DNA of 56,123 nt from an uncultured Saprospiraceae bacterium. Its GTDB lineage: Bacteria; Bacteroidota; Bacteroidia; Chitinophagales; Saprospiraceae. A program made the translations under genes and the position numbers. Shown here one piece after another: positions 47,481 through 56,040 of the stretch (position 1 is its first letter; every line of letters starts with the position of its first letter). The notes below the pieces were generated by a model that had not been told where the DNA came from, searched no databases, and worked only from the letters and a program-made list of their open reading frames with translations. Location of the stretch: positions 1 to 56,123 of the forward strand of contig CALFWW010000036.1 of the NCBI GenBank assembly GCA_937928575.1. Reading direction: 5' to 3'.

Positions 47481-49592
47481 TCAACTCAATTTTAATTTAA
47501 TCGTTTGCCCTTTTGCTCTAGTCCCTGGATTAATAGATTGTGCAGAAACTTTTCCGTTTCCGATGACGATCACATCCAATCCTTTGTTTTCTAAAATATA
47601 TAGGGCATCTCTCAATCCCATTCCTTTCACGTTTGGAATTTCATTTTTTTCTGTAATCACTCTGGTCAATAAACTGATCGAATCATTCATCGCCTGAGAA
47701 TAAGTCCATTCCGTATCTGGATTGTTATAATAAGGCAAATCCAGGTGATTATAAATGGAGATAAAATCTTCTCTGGCGCCAACTTCTTTTGTTGGTAATT
47801 CGTAATTTTCCAAAGCAATTGGTGGTGCTTCATTTAGTGATGGATGTAACTCCATTTTCAGTGAGTAACATTTTTCCGCGATTTCTTTAAATACCGGTCC
47901 TGCAACTTCACCTCCATATATTCCATTGTCTTTAGGTTCGATGACTACGACTATGCAAGAATATTTTGGTGCTTCGGCCGGAAAGTATCCAACGAATGAG
48001 GCATTGTAAGTCGTCTGAACATTTTCTTTTGCATAATCCACCTGTGCGGTTCCTGTTTTTCCTGCAAATCGAAATCTTTCTGATTGCAATGCTTTTGCAG
48101 TACCTCTTTCTACCACTCCTTCTAACAATGATTGCGCGGCTTTGATTGTGTGGGGAGAGGCAATAGCTTTTTTAACCACTTTAGGTTTAAATTCCTGTAC
48201 AATTGAACCGTTGCTTTGTAAACTAGCAACCACATATGGCTTCATCATTTGTCCATCATTAGCTACTGAATTATAAAAATTCAAAATTTGCAAAGGGGTT
48301 AATAACACTTCATACCCGATGGACATCCATGGAATGGTTACCCCACTCCAATTGTTATTTTTATTTTCAGGATTTTTAATTCTTGGGTGTAATTCTCCTT
48401 GGATTTCGATACCAGTTGGAATATCAAGATTCATATCCTGGAGTCTACTGTAAAATCTTTTTGCTCTATTTTTAGGGCCGTAGAAAGTTTGCGCTAATTT
48501 TGCGATACCTACATTTGAAGACATTTCAAAAGCATTTCTAATTGACGTCGATCTCATGTTATGATAAAACGCGTCTTTCATTTCTTCTTTGTAAAACATC
48601 ATTTTACCACCTTCCAAATCTATGGAGTCTCCCAATTCAATTACCTGATCTTCCAATAAAGACATCATTGTTGCCAATTTGAAAGTAGAACCTGGTTCGA
48701 TTAGAGAACCGATTGCATGATTGTATCTTTCCCAGATTTTCCCATCTTCGGTACGACCCAAATTGGCAATTGCTCTGATTGCGCCGGTTTTCACTTCCAT
48801 GACGATGGCCGTACCACCAGCGGCATTGTGATGATTGACTGCTTTGAATAATGCATCTTGTGTTACATCTTGCAAGTTGATATCAATAGTGGTCTGAAGA
48901 TCAGAACCATTTTTTGGTTGAATTTCTGACAAATCATTGACGGGTATGTAGATATTTTTCACTCGTTGCATGAGTTGCTTACCTTGCGTTCCTGCCAATT
49001 GTTTGTCGAAATAACCTTCCAGTCCGACTGGTTTTGCGGTCTCTCGTACATATCCAATTGTGCGATGTGCTAATAATCCGTATGGACGTTTTCTTTCTGC
49101 ATGTTGTTCAACAATCAACCCACCTCGATGTCTTCCTAAATTGAAGAGTGGAAATTTTTTGATCCGTTGCATTAATTCGAAGTCGACATTTTTTCTAATC
49201 AGTAGATAACGTTGTCCATCTGCTCTTTTACTGTTCAACTCGTTCCACCAACCACCAACCGTGAATCGGTCATCTACATATGTTGCGATGCAGTAAGCAA
49301 GGGAATCGACATTTGCTTCAAAGTCTTCATCAGTACTTGTGACAAGATCCATCCGTATTTCAAAGAACGGTAGTGAGGTTGCTAAGAGGCTTCCGTCTTC
49401 CGCCAATATATTTCCTCGTTGTGCTTCGACATCTCTATACTTCATATAGAGTTCGTCGCCTTTCTTTCTCCACTGCTCCCCATCGGTTACATTAATTTTA
49501 AAAGCTGCAAAAAAAATGACTGCTGCCAAAAAGACTACACCTAATAACACGGTGTATACTCTAATCAGAACTTCATTTTTTACGTTTATCAT
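47481..49592 (-). CDS. ftsI: Division-specific transpeptidase FtsI (PBP3) with PASTA domain
   Basis: FtsI cross-links septal peptidoglycan and works with FtsW. The 703-aa class B PBP has one N-terminal membrane helix (11-31), a dimerisation domain, and the penicillin-binding motifs STFK (302-305), SSN (358-360) and KTGT (512-515). A C-terminal PASTA domain (about 648-703, starting EIPNVKGMGLRDAL) is present, a feature often seen in Bacteroidota FtsI but not in E. coli. Its start overlaps the end of ftsL by 20 bases. Confidence 0.96.
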   Translation of the reverse strand: MINVKNEVLIRVYTVLLGVVFLAAVIFFAAFKINVTDGEQWRKKGDELYMKYRDVEAQRGNILAEDGSLLATSLPFFEIRMDLVTSTDEDFEANVDSLAYCIATYVDDRFTVGGWWNELNSKRADGQRYLLIRKNVDFELMQRIKKFPLFNLGRHRGGLIVEQHAERKRPYGLLAHRTIGYVRETAKPVGLEGYFDKQLAGTQGKQLMQRVKNIYIPVNDLSEIQPKNGSDLQTTIDINLQDVTQDALFKAVNHHNAAGGTAIVMEVKTGAIRAIANLGRTEDGKIWERYNHAIGSLIEPGSTFKLATMMSLLEDQVIELGDSIDLEGGKMMFYKEEMKDAFYHNMRSTSIRNAFEMSSNVGIAKLAQTFYGPKNRAKRFYSRLQDMNLDIPTGIEIQGELHPRIKNPENKNNNWSGVTIPWMSIGYEVLLTPLQILNFYNSVANDGQMMKPYVVASLQSNGSIVQEFKPKVVKKAIASPHTIKAAQSLLEGVVERGTAKALQSERFRFAGKTGTAQVDYAKENVQTTYNASFVGYFPAEAPKYSCIVVVIEPKDNGIYGGEVAGPVFKEIAEKCYSLKMELHPSLNEAPPIALENYELPTKEVGAREDFISIYNHLDLPYYNNPDTEWTYSQAMNDSISLLTRVITEKNEIPNVKGMGLRDALYILENKGLDVIVIGNGKVSAQSINPGTRAKGQTIKLKLS

Positions 49593-49920
49593 TGCTGGCT
49601 TTTGGTTTAGTAACGACTATTTTTTTTGGTTGTTTAGTTTGAATTTTCAAATCAATCTCTTGTACATTTTTCACCACTTCAGAATGCTTGTTGCTATACA
49701 TCAAGTCTGTTTGTATGGTCATATAGTGCCATCGGAGTTGTTTGAGTTGTTCTTGTTTTATCTTAATTTCCCGGATTTTTTTCAGTGCGTAGTGCGAGTT
49801 TGCTATGTACACGGTGCACAACATTCCGAGGAAAATAATAAAGGGTAAATTTTTCAAAAACACCTTTGCACTCCAACCACTAAAATGCATGTAATCAGTG
49901 ATCTTCCGTTTTTCCGCCAT
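49573..49920 (-). CDS. ftsL: FtsL-like divisome protein
   Basis: This 115-aa bitopic protein has a cytoplasmic N-terminus of about 22 residues, one membrane helix (about 24-42), then a periplasmic coiled coil (KKIREIKIKQEQLKQLRWHY) and a lysine-rich tail. The sequence is too variable for family certainty, but size, topology and position between rsmH and ftsI are those of FtsL, which forms the FtsQLB complex. The end overlaps ftsI by 20 bases. Confidence 0.82.
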   Translation of the reverse strand: MAEKRKITDYMHFSGWSAKVFLKNLPFIIFLGMLCTVYIANSHYALKKIREIKIKQEQLKQLRWHYMTIQTDLMYSNKHSEVVKNVQEIDLKIQTKQPKKIVVTKPKASNDKRKK

Positions 49921-49954
49921 GATGACTTTATTTCGCTAACACATTATTAGTGTG

Positions 49955-50869
49955 CTAACTGTTAGATTTTGTAAACTGTTTTTGGGCAATTCTCATTTTC
50001 GCTGATCGAGAGCGAGGATTACTATTCACTTCCTCAGGTGTTGGAACTTTTGCTTTTTTTGTGATCACCTTAAACGGTCTGTGAATATTCCCGTAAAAAT
50101 CTTTTTCTTGTTGTCCTTCGAAATTTCCAGTCTTAAAAAAGTTTTTGACTAATCGATCTTCGATGGAATGATAGGAAATAATAACAATCAACCCACCTTC
50201 ATTTAAAACGGACAATGAATCTGTCAAAAAATCTTTGAGTGCCGCCACTTCATCGTTGACTTCCATTCGTAATGCCTGAAAGACACAAGACAAATAGCGG
50301 TTTCTATTTCCGCGTACCCAAGGATCAATGGTTCTGATGAATTCATTAATCGTTTCCAGATCTTTGATACTTCTTTGTTCGACGATTGCTTGTGCGAGTG
50401 ATTTGGAGTTTCTGACCTCTCCGTACTTGCTGAAAATATTTTGTAATTCATCAGTTGTATAACTGTTTAAAATACTTCCGGCGGTTACTTCATCTTTTTG
50501 ATTCATCCGCATATCTATTGCAGCATCGAATCGGTAAGAAAAACCTCGTTCAGCAGCGTTGATGTGATGAGAAGAAATACCTAAGTCGGCTAAAATCCCA
50601 TCTACTCCATCGATCTGGTGTAATTTCAAAAAACGTTTCAGGTATCTGAAGTTGTGATTGATAAACAAAAAGCGATCGTCGTCGATTAAATTTTGCTTAA
50701 CGTCTTCATCCTGATCAAATCCGATCAGTGAACCTTTGTCCCCTAACCGTTCTAATATTGCTCGTGAGTGTCCGCCTCCTCCGAAAGTTGCATCGAGATA
50801 AATTCCATTTTGCTTAATTTCTAATCCTTCGATGCTTTCTTTCAGTAATACTGGATTGTGGTACTCCAT
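49955..50869 (-). CDS. rsmH: 16S rRNA (cytosine-1402-N4)-methyltransferase RsmH (MraW)
   Basis: RsmH methylates C1402 in the ribosomal P site using SAM. The 304-aa protein begins with YHNPVLLKESIEGL and has the SAM loop DATFGGGGHSRAIL, IGFDQDED, ILADLGISSHHI and the late ISYHSIEDRLVKNFF motif. It starts two bases after mraZ ends, so the two are translationally linked. Confidence 0.97.
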   Translation of the reverse strand: MEYHNPVLLKESIEGLEIKQNGIYLDATFGGGGHSRAILERLGDKGSLIGFDQDEDVKQNLIDDDRFLFINHNFRYLKRFLKLHQIDGVDGILADLGISSHHINAAERGFSYRFDAAIDMRMNQKDEVTAGSILNSYTTDELQNIFSKYGEVRNSKSLAQAIVEQRSIKDLETINEFIRTIDPWVRGNRNRYLSCVFQALRMEVNDEVAALKDFLTDSLSVLNEGGLIVIISYHSIEDRLVKNFFKTGNFEGQQEKDFYGNIHRPFKVITKKAKVPTPEEVNSNPRSRSAKMRIAQKQFTKSNS

Positions 50870-50871
50870 TT

Positions 50872-51369
50872 TTATTCTTTTGAGTTGTCGTCAAGTGGCT
50901 TGTTGTCAACCATAACTTCTTGACCCAACTTTTGGAAATCTTCCTGTGATCTGTTGATGACGAATGCTTCATATTTATCCGTATCCCAGATTTCAAATTG
51001 ATCAAACAAGGCAAGAATTGCGATTTCTTTGGAGATGCCAGCGTATTCCACTAATTTTTTTGGAATTAGCAATCTGTTACCAGCATCCAACTTTACGGTA
51101 CTTACTCCTCGCATAAACAACCTTGTAAAGTCTCTCGATTTACTATCAAACCGATTGAGTTGACGGAGTGCGGATAATTTTTCTTCCCAAACAGGTTTTG
51201 GAAATAAAATGATCTGCCCATCTTCTCCTCTATTCATGATAAATGTCTGATTATCAATTACTTTCAGTTGGTCAATCATCTCACCGGGTAATCGGACACG
51301 ACTTTTCGCATCCACTTTGCAAGTGAATTCACCATAAAAATTGAAAGAATTGTTACCTTGTTCTATCAT
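50872..51369 (-). CDS. mraZ: Transcriptional regulator MraZ
   Basis: MraZ is a ring-forming DNA-binding protein that regulates its own dcw operon. The 165-aa protein has the two tandem AbrB-like halves: DAKSRVRLPGEM near residue 20 and DAGNRLLIPKKL near 95. It is slightly longer than the usual 140-155 residues because of an N-terminal MIEQGNNSF extension and an acidic tail. It is the first gene of the operon, and direct repeats resembling its binding site lie 26-50 bases upstream. Confidence 0.95.
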   Translation of the reverse strand: MIEQGNNSFNFYGEFTCKVDAKSRVRLPGEMIDQLKVIDNQTFIMNRGEDGQIILFPKPVWEEKLSALRQLNRFDSKSRDFTRLFMRGVSTVKLDAGNRLLIPKKLVEYAGISKEIAILALFDQFEIWDTDKYEAFVINRSQEDFQKLGQEVMVDNKPLDDNSKE

Positions 51370-51600
51370 TTCTACTCAAAAATAGAACTTTTTCCCCACA
51401 AATTCCCACATTTTCCCACCTTGTGAAGATGTTTTTTTCCTACCTTATATGGTTTAAATTTTAAAAAACACTCATATTCAATGAGTTGAAGGAAAGTGAT
51501 TTAAGTAAAAGTTGAATGGAAAAAGTTTTCCACATTTTGAACAAAGTCAATTTTAAGCAGATTTGCGATTGGACTTTTGGACAAAAAAAGGCTTCAAATG
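51370..51600 (-). promoter_or_regulatory. mraZ upstream region (dcw promoter region)
   Basis: The start of the dcw operon must be controlled here. A TATTTTTG box at 51377-51384 on the minus strand matches the Bacteroidota -7 consensus TAnnTTTG, but it would leave almost no 5' leader. A suitable TTTG at standard spacing is not evident. The region is AT-rich and otherwise featureless apart from the GTGGG boxes. Confidence 0.4.
51395..51419 (-). promoter_or_regulatory. Putative MraZ operator: three GTGGG boxes at 10-bp spacing
   Basis: On the minus strand, GTGGG occurs at 51415-51419, 51405-51409 and 51395-51399, each followed by five A/T-rich bases. In E. coli MraZ binds TGGGN direct repeats separated by five bases upstream of its own gene. 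The match in sequence, exact period and position makes this a likely autoregulatory site. Confidence 0.75.
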
Positions 51601-51603
51601 GGT

Positions 51604-51803
51604 TTTATACAGATTGAACCCCAAAATGGCGGTTATCTATGAGAAAAATTTATCGATATCTGCGTTGAAAAGCCCTGTCTGCTTGGCGCAGTCAGGCAGG
51701 CTCACCGTAACTAATATAAGGCTATGTTTACGTTTTTCGCCTTAATCTCAATAAATTTTTCCTCCATATAATAACCGCGATTTTAGAATACAATCTGTAT
51801 TAT
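51604..51803. mobile_element. MITE-like element with about 55-bp terminal inverted repeats
   Basis: The left end (51605-51660) and the right end (51741-51802) are imperfect reverse complements, sharing TACAGATTG, a G/C GCGGTTAT block and AAAAATTTAT. The interior of about 80 bases carries the hairpin-forming CCTGTCTGC and GCAGTCAGGCAGG sequence. There is no coding capacity. A second, partial copy with opposite internal orientation lies at 1-140, which shows that the unit is dispersed. From 51804 to 51979 there are G-rich repeats (GGTGGGAAGTGGGAATTC and GAGGACGCGAGGACATGAGG) but no gene. Confidence 0.7.
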
Positions 51804-51979
51804 CCTGTATAAAATGGTTGAATAAAGGTGGAATGTTAGGTGAATTGGATGAAATGTGGTGGGAAGTGGGAATTCATGGGAGGGGATACTTTTTCAAAGG
51901 AGGATGAGTACGTGAGGACGCGAGGACATGAGGCGCGCGGCAGTCAGAATTATTGGAGAATTGTGGCTGGATGAAGCAA

Positions 51980-52720
51980 TTACTTCGAATAAACCCCTTT
52001 ATTAAACAAAGTGCTGAACCGCATTTGTAAAACACCAAAGATAGCTTCACTAATAATACTCTTGTGCATTTTTGAAGTGCCTTCTACTCTATCGGTAAAA
52101 GTGATGGGTACTTCAACGATTTTGAAATTGTTTTGATAGGTCGCAAACTTCATTTCAATCTGGAAGGCGTATCCAACGAAACGTATTTTGGAGAGATCTA
52201 ATTTTTCTAAAACTTTGCGAGTATAACAAACAAATCCCGCTGTCGGATCCATGATCGGCATCCAGGTAATCATACGCACATAAAAGGAAGCTCCTTTAGA
52301 TAAGAAGACACGATCCCATGGCCAGTTTTCAAGTTTCCCACCTTTTACATACCTAGAACCTACAGACATGTCTCCATTTTGTTTGAGCAATCCTGTTTTC
52401 AACCGAATCAAATCAAGGGGATTGTGAGAGAAGTCTGCATCCATTTCAAAGAAGTAATTGAATCTTGGCATTTTTAATCCCCATTCGAAGCCAGCGATGT
52501 AAGCGGTACCGAGACCTTGCTTGCCTTTACGATTTAGGATGTGAAGTTTGTTGGGAAATTGCTGCTGAAGATTACTGACAATTTGAGCAGTTCCGTCAGG
52601 AGAATTATCGTCTACCACCAAAATTTCCACTTCCATCTCTAAAGAAAAAACCGTCTTGACGATGGCCGCAATATTCTCTTTTTCATTGTACGTTGGTATG
52701 ATCACTAAACTGTCTGCCAA
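51980..52720 (-). CDS. Polyprenol-phosphate mannose/glucose synthase-like glycosyltransferase (GT2)
   Basis: This 246-aa GT2 enzyme has IIPTYNEKENI at the N-terminus, the nucleotide-sugar site VDDNSPDGT, and the metal-binding DAD in FFEMDADFSHNP. It also has RYVKGG and the late GYAFQIEMKF segment. It matches dolichyl-phosphate mannose synthase-type proteins that load a sugar from a nucleotide donor (often GDP-mannose) onto a polyprenyl phosphate carrier at the inner membrane. There is no long membrane tail, as in the single-domain class. The donor sugar cannot be fixed from sequence. It is separated from mraZ by 610 bases. Confidence 0.88.
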   Translation of the reverse strand: MADSLVIIPTYNEKENIAAIVKTVFSLEMEVEILVVDDNSPDGTAQIVSNLQQQFPNKLHILNRKGKQGLGTAYIAGFEWGLKMPRFNYFFEMDADFSHNPLDLIRLKTGLLKQNGDMSVGSRYVKGGKLENWPWDRVFLSKGASFYVRMITWMPIMDPTAGFVCYTRKVLEKLDLSKIRFVGYAFQIEMKFATYQNNFKIVEVPITFTDRVEGTSKMHKSIISEAIFGVLQMRFSTLFNKGVYSK

Positions 52721-52941
52721 TGCCTTATATTAAATAGGTTAAATTAGGATTTTCGACCACTAAAGGTATTAAGAATAAAATTAACATGTATTTGAATAAA
52801 TATGAACGTAATGAATGACAAACAAGATTTTATAACGTTATTTGTATTAGTAAAAGACCTCAATTTCCTCAATATTAAGTATTTTACAAATTAATCACTA
52901 GTCTTTCTCCCAAATCACCCAACATTTAAAATAACACAATC

Positions 52942-55323
52942 ATGAAATTAAGCCACACATTAATTGTGGGTTTGCTATGCTTTCTGCATTATCAAGCCTT
53001 TTCTCAAAATCTTAATCATATTGATACGACGCCACACAGATGTCATACCGATGAATATCATGCATTAAGGATGCAAGATTCAGATTTTGCCAACAAGTTT
53101 TCGACCATGCAAATGGAAGCATTGGCAGCGATTCAATCAGATCAAAAAATAAATTGTTCCAGCGGTGTCATAACGATACCAATTGCAGTACATTATAGTG
53201 GCAATGTAAACTCATCCAATATGGCCTGTCTTCAAGCAGCCGTGGAAGCACAAGTCCAAGTGATGAACGAAGATTTTGGTGCTTATAATGCGGATATTGA
53301 AAATTTCTGCACGATCGCGAGTGCCTGCCCGGGTGTTGATGCGAGCGCACTATCTACTGGAGCTTGTCTTCAATTTTGTTTGGCGACTCAAAACCATCCA
53401 ACTTGTTCTGGATTGAGTAATGGAGCACCAGCAATTACAGTTGGACAATATACTTTTAATGGGGGTGCAGCTTGTTGGATTGGCTACCTCAATTTCTTTG
53501 TTACAGACGGAATTGGATTTTTAGGTCAAGCACCGCTTTTTGGTGGCGCTAATCCAAATGGAAACGGTGTACAAGTTGTTGCAAATGCGTTTGGAGGCCC
53601 TGGCTTTTCATGTACTTCTGGCACAGGAATCAATACAAGTGGAACTTACAATCTTGGAAGAACTGCCACACATGAAGTTGGACACTACTTAGGATTAGAA
53701 CATGTTTTTGCAGGTTGTAATGGAGGTGATGGAATCGGTGATACTCCTTCTCAATCTACTCCAAACTATGGGTGCCCAACTTTTAATACTGGTTCTTGTA
53801 CTTCAAGTGCTGAGAATTCATGCTCTACTACCGATTTCTTTTTCAACTACATGGACTATGTAGACGATGCATGCATGTATATGTTTACGGATGATCAAGC
53901 AACTTTGATGTACAATACCGCAGATCATAACAATTGGGCTACGAATACTTGTGCTACTGCAGATCAACCAAACTATGATCCTTTATATACTGGAGCTTGT
54001 GTTTCTGAACCGCCTGTTGCTGGTTTTCAAGTTTCAAGTTCATTGACTGTTTGCGAGAACAATCCAACCATCACTTTCGAAGATTTATCTCAATTTTTAC
54101 CAAACAGTTATGACTGGAGTTTTTCAGGAGCTGGCGTAAGTCCTGCAACAAGTACGAGTCAAAATCCGACAGTGACGGTTTCAAGTTCAGGTACTTTGAG
54201 TGTATTTTTGGAAGTGGCAAATGGCGGGGGAACTAGTTCTACCTCACAAGACTTTGACGTAACTGTTTTACCAACGGGTCACCCTGATTGTCCGGCATGT
54301 ATTAATGCATTAGTAGACGGTGGTTTTGAAAACGGAGCATGGACCGAGTTTTCTTCAAATGGTTACGAACTTGCAACAACGGATTTACCACTGAGTGGAA
54401 GTTACAGTGCCTATTTAGGAGGAGCTAGAAATGAGATAAGCATCATTTATCAAACAGTGACGATTCCTGCCAATGCGGCATCGGCAATCATGACTTATAG
54501 CTACCTTATCTCAACCACAGAAGGATGTGGAGGTCAAAGTAATGATGAAGGTGGGATTGCCGTGGATGATAATTTGGATGGTCAATTCAACACACTTACT
54601 ACTATTGATATTTGTACCACGACCGATACTGGTGGTGCATGGATCACTTCGTCCTTTGATTTATCCGCTTATATCGGGATGACCATTCAAATTGGTTTTT
54701 ATGCCAACACTAATGGGAATCAAGCAATTTCTGATTTTTATGTAGATGATGTGAATTTCGAAGTTTGTACAAGCGTAGCACTAGCAGTTGATCTTATTGA
54801 CTTCAATGCTACTTCTTTGGACAAACAAATCGATGTTACTTGGACGACCGCAAATGAAGTAAACAACAAAGGTTTTGAATTATACAGAAGTATTGATCCT
54901 ATCAATGGTTTTAAATTAATCGAAGCAATGGATGCAAAAGTAAATGGTGGTGATTACAAATTTGTTGATCAAAATGTGAGCGCTGGAATTACTTATTACT
55001 ATCAATTACAACAATTAGATTACGAATCTACCAAGACCAATTTAGGTGTGGTATCTGCTGTTATTAAAACTGCTTATGAATTGGAAGTAACTCCGAATCC
55101 AGTAACAGATCAGTTAAATGTCCACTTTGCTACTGATGGAGAAATGAATATTACGATCGACATTTTGGATATTGTAGGAAAAGTAATTCTTTCTAAGGAA
55201 GTTGAAATCGATGGTAGCAATATGATTAATTTGGAGGTGAATCATTTACAAGATGGCGTTTACATTCTAAATGTTTCTTCTGATGGAATTCAATTGGAGA
55301 ACACCAGATTTATGAAAAACTAA
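52942..55323 (+). CDS. Secreted M43-family metalloprotease (cytophagalysin-like) with T9SS sorting domain
   Basis: This 793-aa secreted protease has a signal peptide (to about residue 21, QAFSQ), a short pro-region with RCHTDEYHALRM, and a catalytic domain. The zinc motif is HEVGHYLGLEH, with His244, Glu245, His248 and His254, and a Met-turn sits at Met304 (YMDYVDD). This is the pappalysin/M43 pattern. Then follow a PKD-like domain (about 350-450), a jelly-roll or MAM-like domain (about 452-612), an FN3-like part, and a T9SS type A sorting domain (about 715-793, VTPNPVTDQLNVHF). Likely a secreted or surface protease for protein degradation. Confidence 0.92.
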   Translation: MKLSHTLIVGLLCFLHYQAFSQNLNHIDTTPHRCHTDEYHALRMQDSDFANKFSTMQMEALAAIQSDQKINCSSGVITIPIAVHYSGNVNSSNMACLQAAVEAQVQVMNEDFGAYNADIENFCTIASACPGVDASALSTGACLQFCLATQNHPTCSGLSNGAPAITVGQYTFNGGAACWIGYLNFFVTDGIGFLGQAPLFGGANPNGNGVQVVANAFGGPGFSCTSGTGINTSGTYNLGRTATHEVGHYLGLEHVFAGCNGGDGIGDTPSQSTPNYGCPTFNTGSCTSSAENSCSTTDFFFNYMDYVDDACMYMFTDDQATLMYNTADHNNWATNTCATADQPNYDPLYTGACVSEPPVAGFQVSSSLTVCENNPTITFEDLSQFLPNSYDWSFSGAGVSPATSTSQNPTVTVSSSGTLSVFLEVANGGGTSSTSQDFDVTVLPTGHPDCPACINALVDGGFENGAWTEFSSNGYELATTDLPLSGSYSAYLGGARNEISIIYQTVTIPANAASAIMTYSYLISTTEGCGGQSNDEGGIAVDDNLDGQFNTLTTIDICTTTDTGGAWITSSFDLSAYIGMTIQIGFYANTNGNQAISDFYVDDVNFEVCTSVALAVDLIDFNATSLDKQIDVTWTTANEVNNKGFELYRSIDPINGFKLIEAMDAKVNGGDYKFVDQNVSAGITYYYQLQQLDYESTKTNLGVVSAVIKTAYELEVTPNPVTDQLNVHFATDGEMNITIDILDIVGKVILSKEVEIDGSNMINLEVNHLQDGVYILNVSSDGIQLENTRFMKN

Positions 55324-55408
55324 TTTTCTAATATTGCTTTAACATTGTCTCGTTATTTTGTCTCTATCTACCTGATGCAAAAAATAGCGGTACAGGATTA
55401 AAAGAATG

Positions 55409-55447
55409 AAAAACTGAGTATCTACAAATGTTGGTACTCAGTTTTTT
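55409..55447 (+). terminator. Intrinsic terminator after the metalloprotease gene
   Basis: A perfect 12-bp stem (AAAAACTGAGTA at 55409-55420 with TACTCAGTTTTT at 55435-55446) with a 14-base loop and T-run lies about 85 bases after the stop codon. Its A/T flanks also let it work from the opposite strand. Confidence 0.88.
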
Positions 55448-55534
55448 GATTTTATGGGTGCATATATTTTTGTCTACTTGAAACTGCTTGACAATATTTG
55501 TTAGCGTTTTTTTATTTTTTGTACATTTACCAAT

Positions 55535-55876
55535 ATGGAAAAAAGCGAAAGTTTTAATCTCGGATTTTGGATTCATGCACTCGTTACTTTGTTAGCATGG
55601 ATTGGCCCTTTTCTCTTCAATTGGAAAGTCATGTTGGTTTGCTATCTCATTGTTTTCTTACAACATGTAGTGCTAGGAAAATGCTTGTTGAATGATACTC
55701 ATGGGACTGCCGAGGAAGACCACAATACTTTTTACTCGCTTGTCTTTGAGTCATTGGGATTTCATCCTGACAAAAAAAGACTTCATTTTTTAGCGCGTAA
55801 AATTTTTGTTCCGGGGTTAGCACTTTTTACTGTTTTTTGGCAAGTGTATTTGGGATTTGTATCGTTGATTTTTTAG
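55535..55876 (+). CDS. Small membrane protein of unknown function
   Basis: I do not recognise this 113-aa protein. It has three probable membrane helices: residues about 9-29, 32-50 and 92-111. A polar, acidic loop (NDTHGTAEEDHNTFYSL) and a basic one (HPDKKRLHFLARK) lie between the second and third. The start is the first Met after a TTTG- and TAC-containing AT-rich leader. There are no close neighbours on the same strand. Confidence 0.6.
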   Translation: MEKSESFNLGFWIHALVTLLAWIGPFLFNWKVMLVCYLIVFLQHVVLGKCLLNDTHGTAEEDHNTFYSLVFESLGFHPDKKRLHFLARKIFVPGLALFTVFWQVYLGFVSLIF

Positions 55877-55922
55877 TGGTTCATGTCCCTACCAACTTCA
55901 GTGCAGCTTCGATAAGTGTATA

Positions 55923-56006
55923 TCACAACTCCTCCAAAATCTGATCAGGAGTCACATAATGCTCCCCTCTTCCCAATGTCTTGGAAATAAGGATTTTCCT
56001 TGTCAT
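55923..56006 (-). CDS. Possible short reading frame or 3' end of a gene near the window edge
   Basis: The minus strand encodes ILISKTLGRGEHYVTPDQIL in a 27-codon frame ending at 55923. The composition looks like real protein sequence. The only ATG (56004-56006) lies inside the dispersed GTCATTCTGAGC repeat, so the original 5' part may have been replaced by it. I cannot name a family. Confidence 0.3.
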   Translation of the reverse strand: MTRKILISKTLGRGEHYVTPDQILEEL

Positions 56007-56040
56007 TCTGAGCTTTCGCCATAGCGAAGATGTCGAAGAA
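56001..56040. repeat. GTCATTCTGAGC / CGAAGAATC dispersed repeat
   Basis: The sequence GTCATTCTGAGC followed by TCGAAGAATC matches a non-coding repeat I know to be common between genes in Bacteroidota. Only one copy is in this window, so dispersal is from prior knowledge. Confidence 0.5.

Noticed and set aside
51853..51880. Second set of GTGGG-like boxes on the plus strand, as another MraZ site
   Set aside because: Only the last two boxes keep the 10-bp spacing, and the stretch belongs to a generally G-rich, repetitive spacer. No gene starts downstream on that strand nearby.
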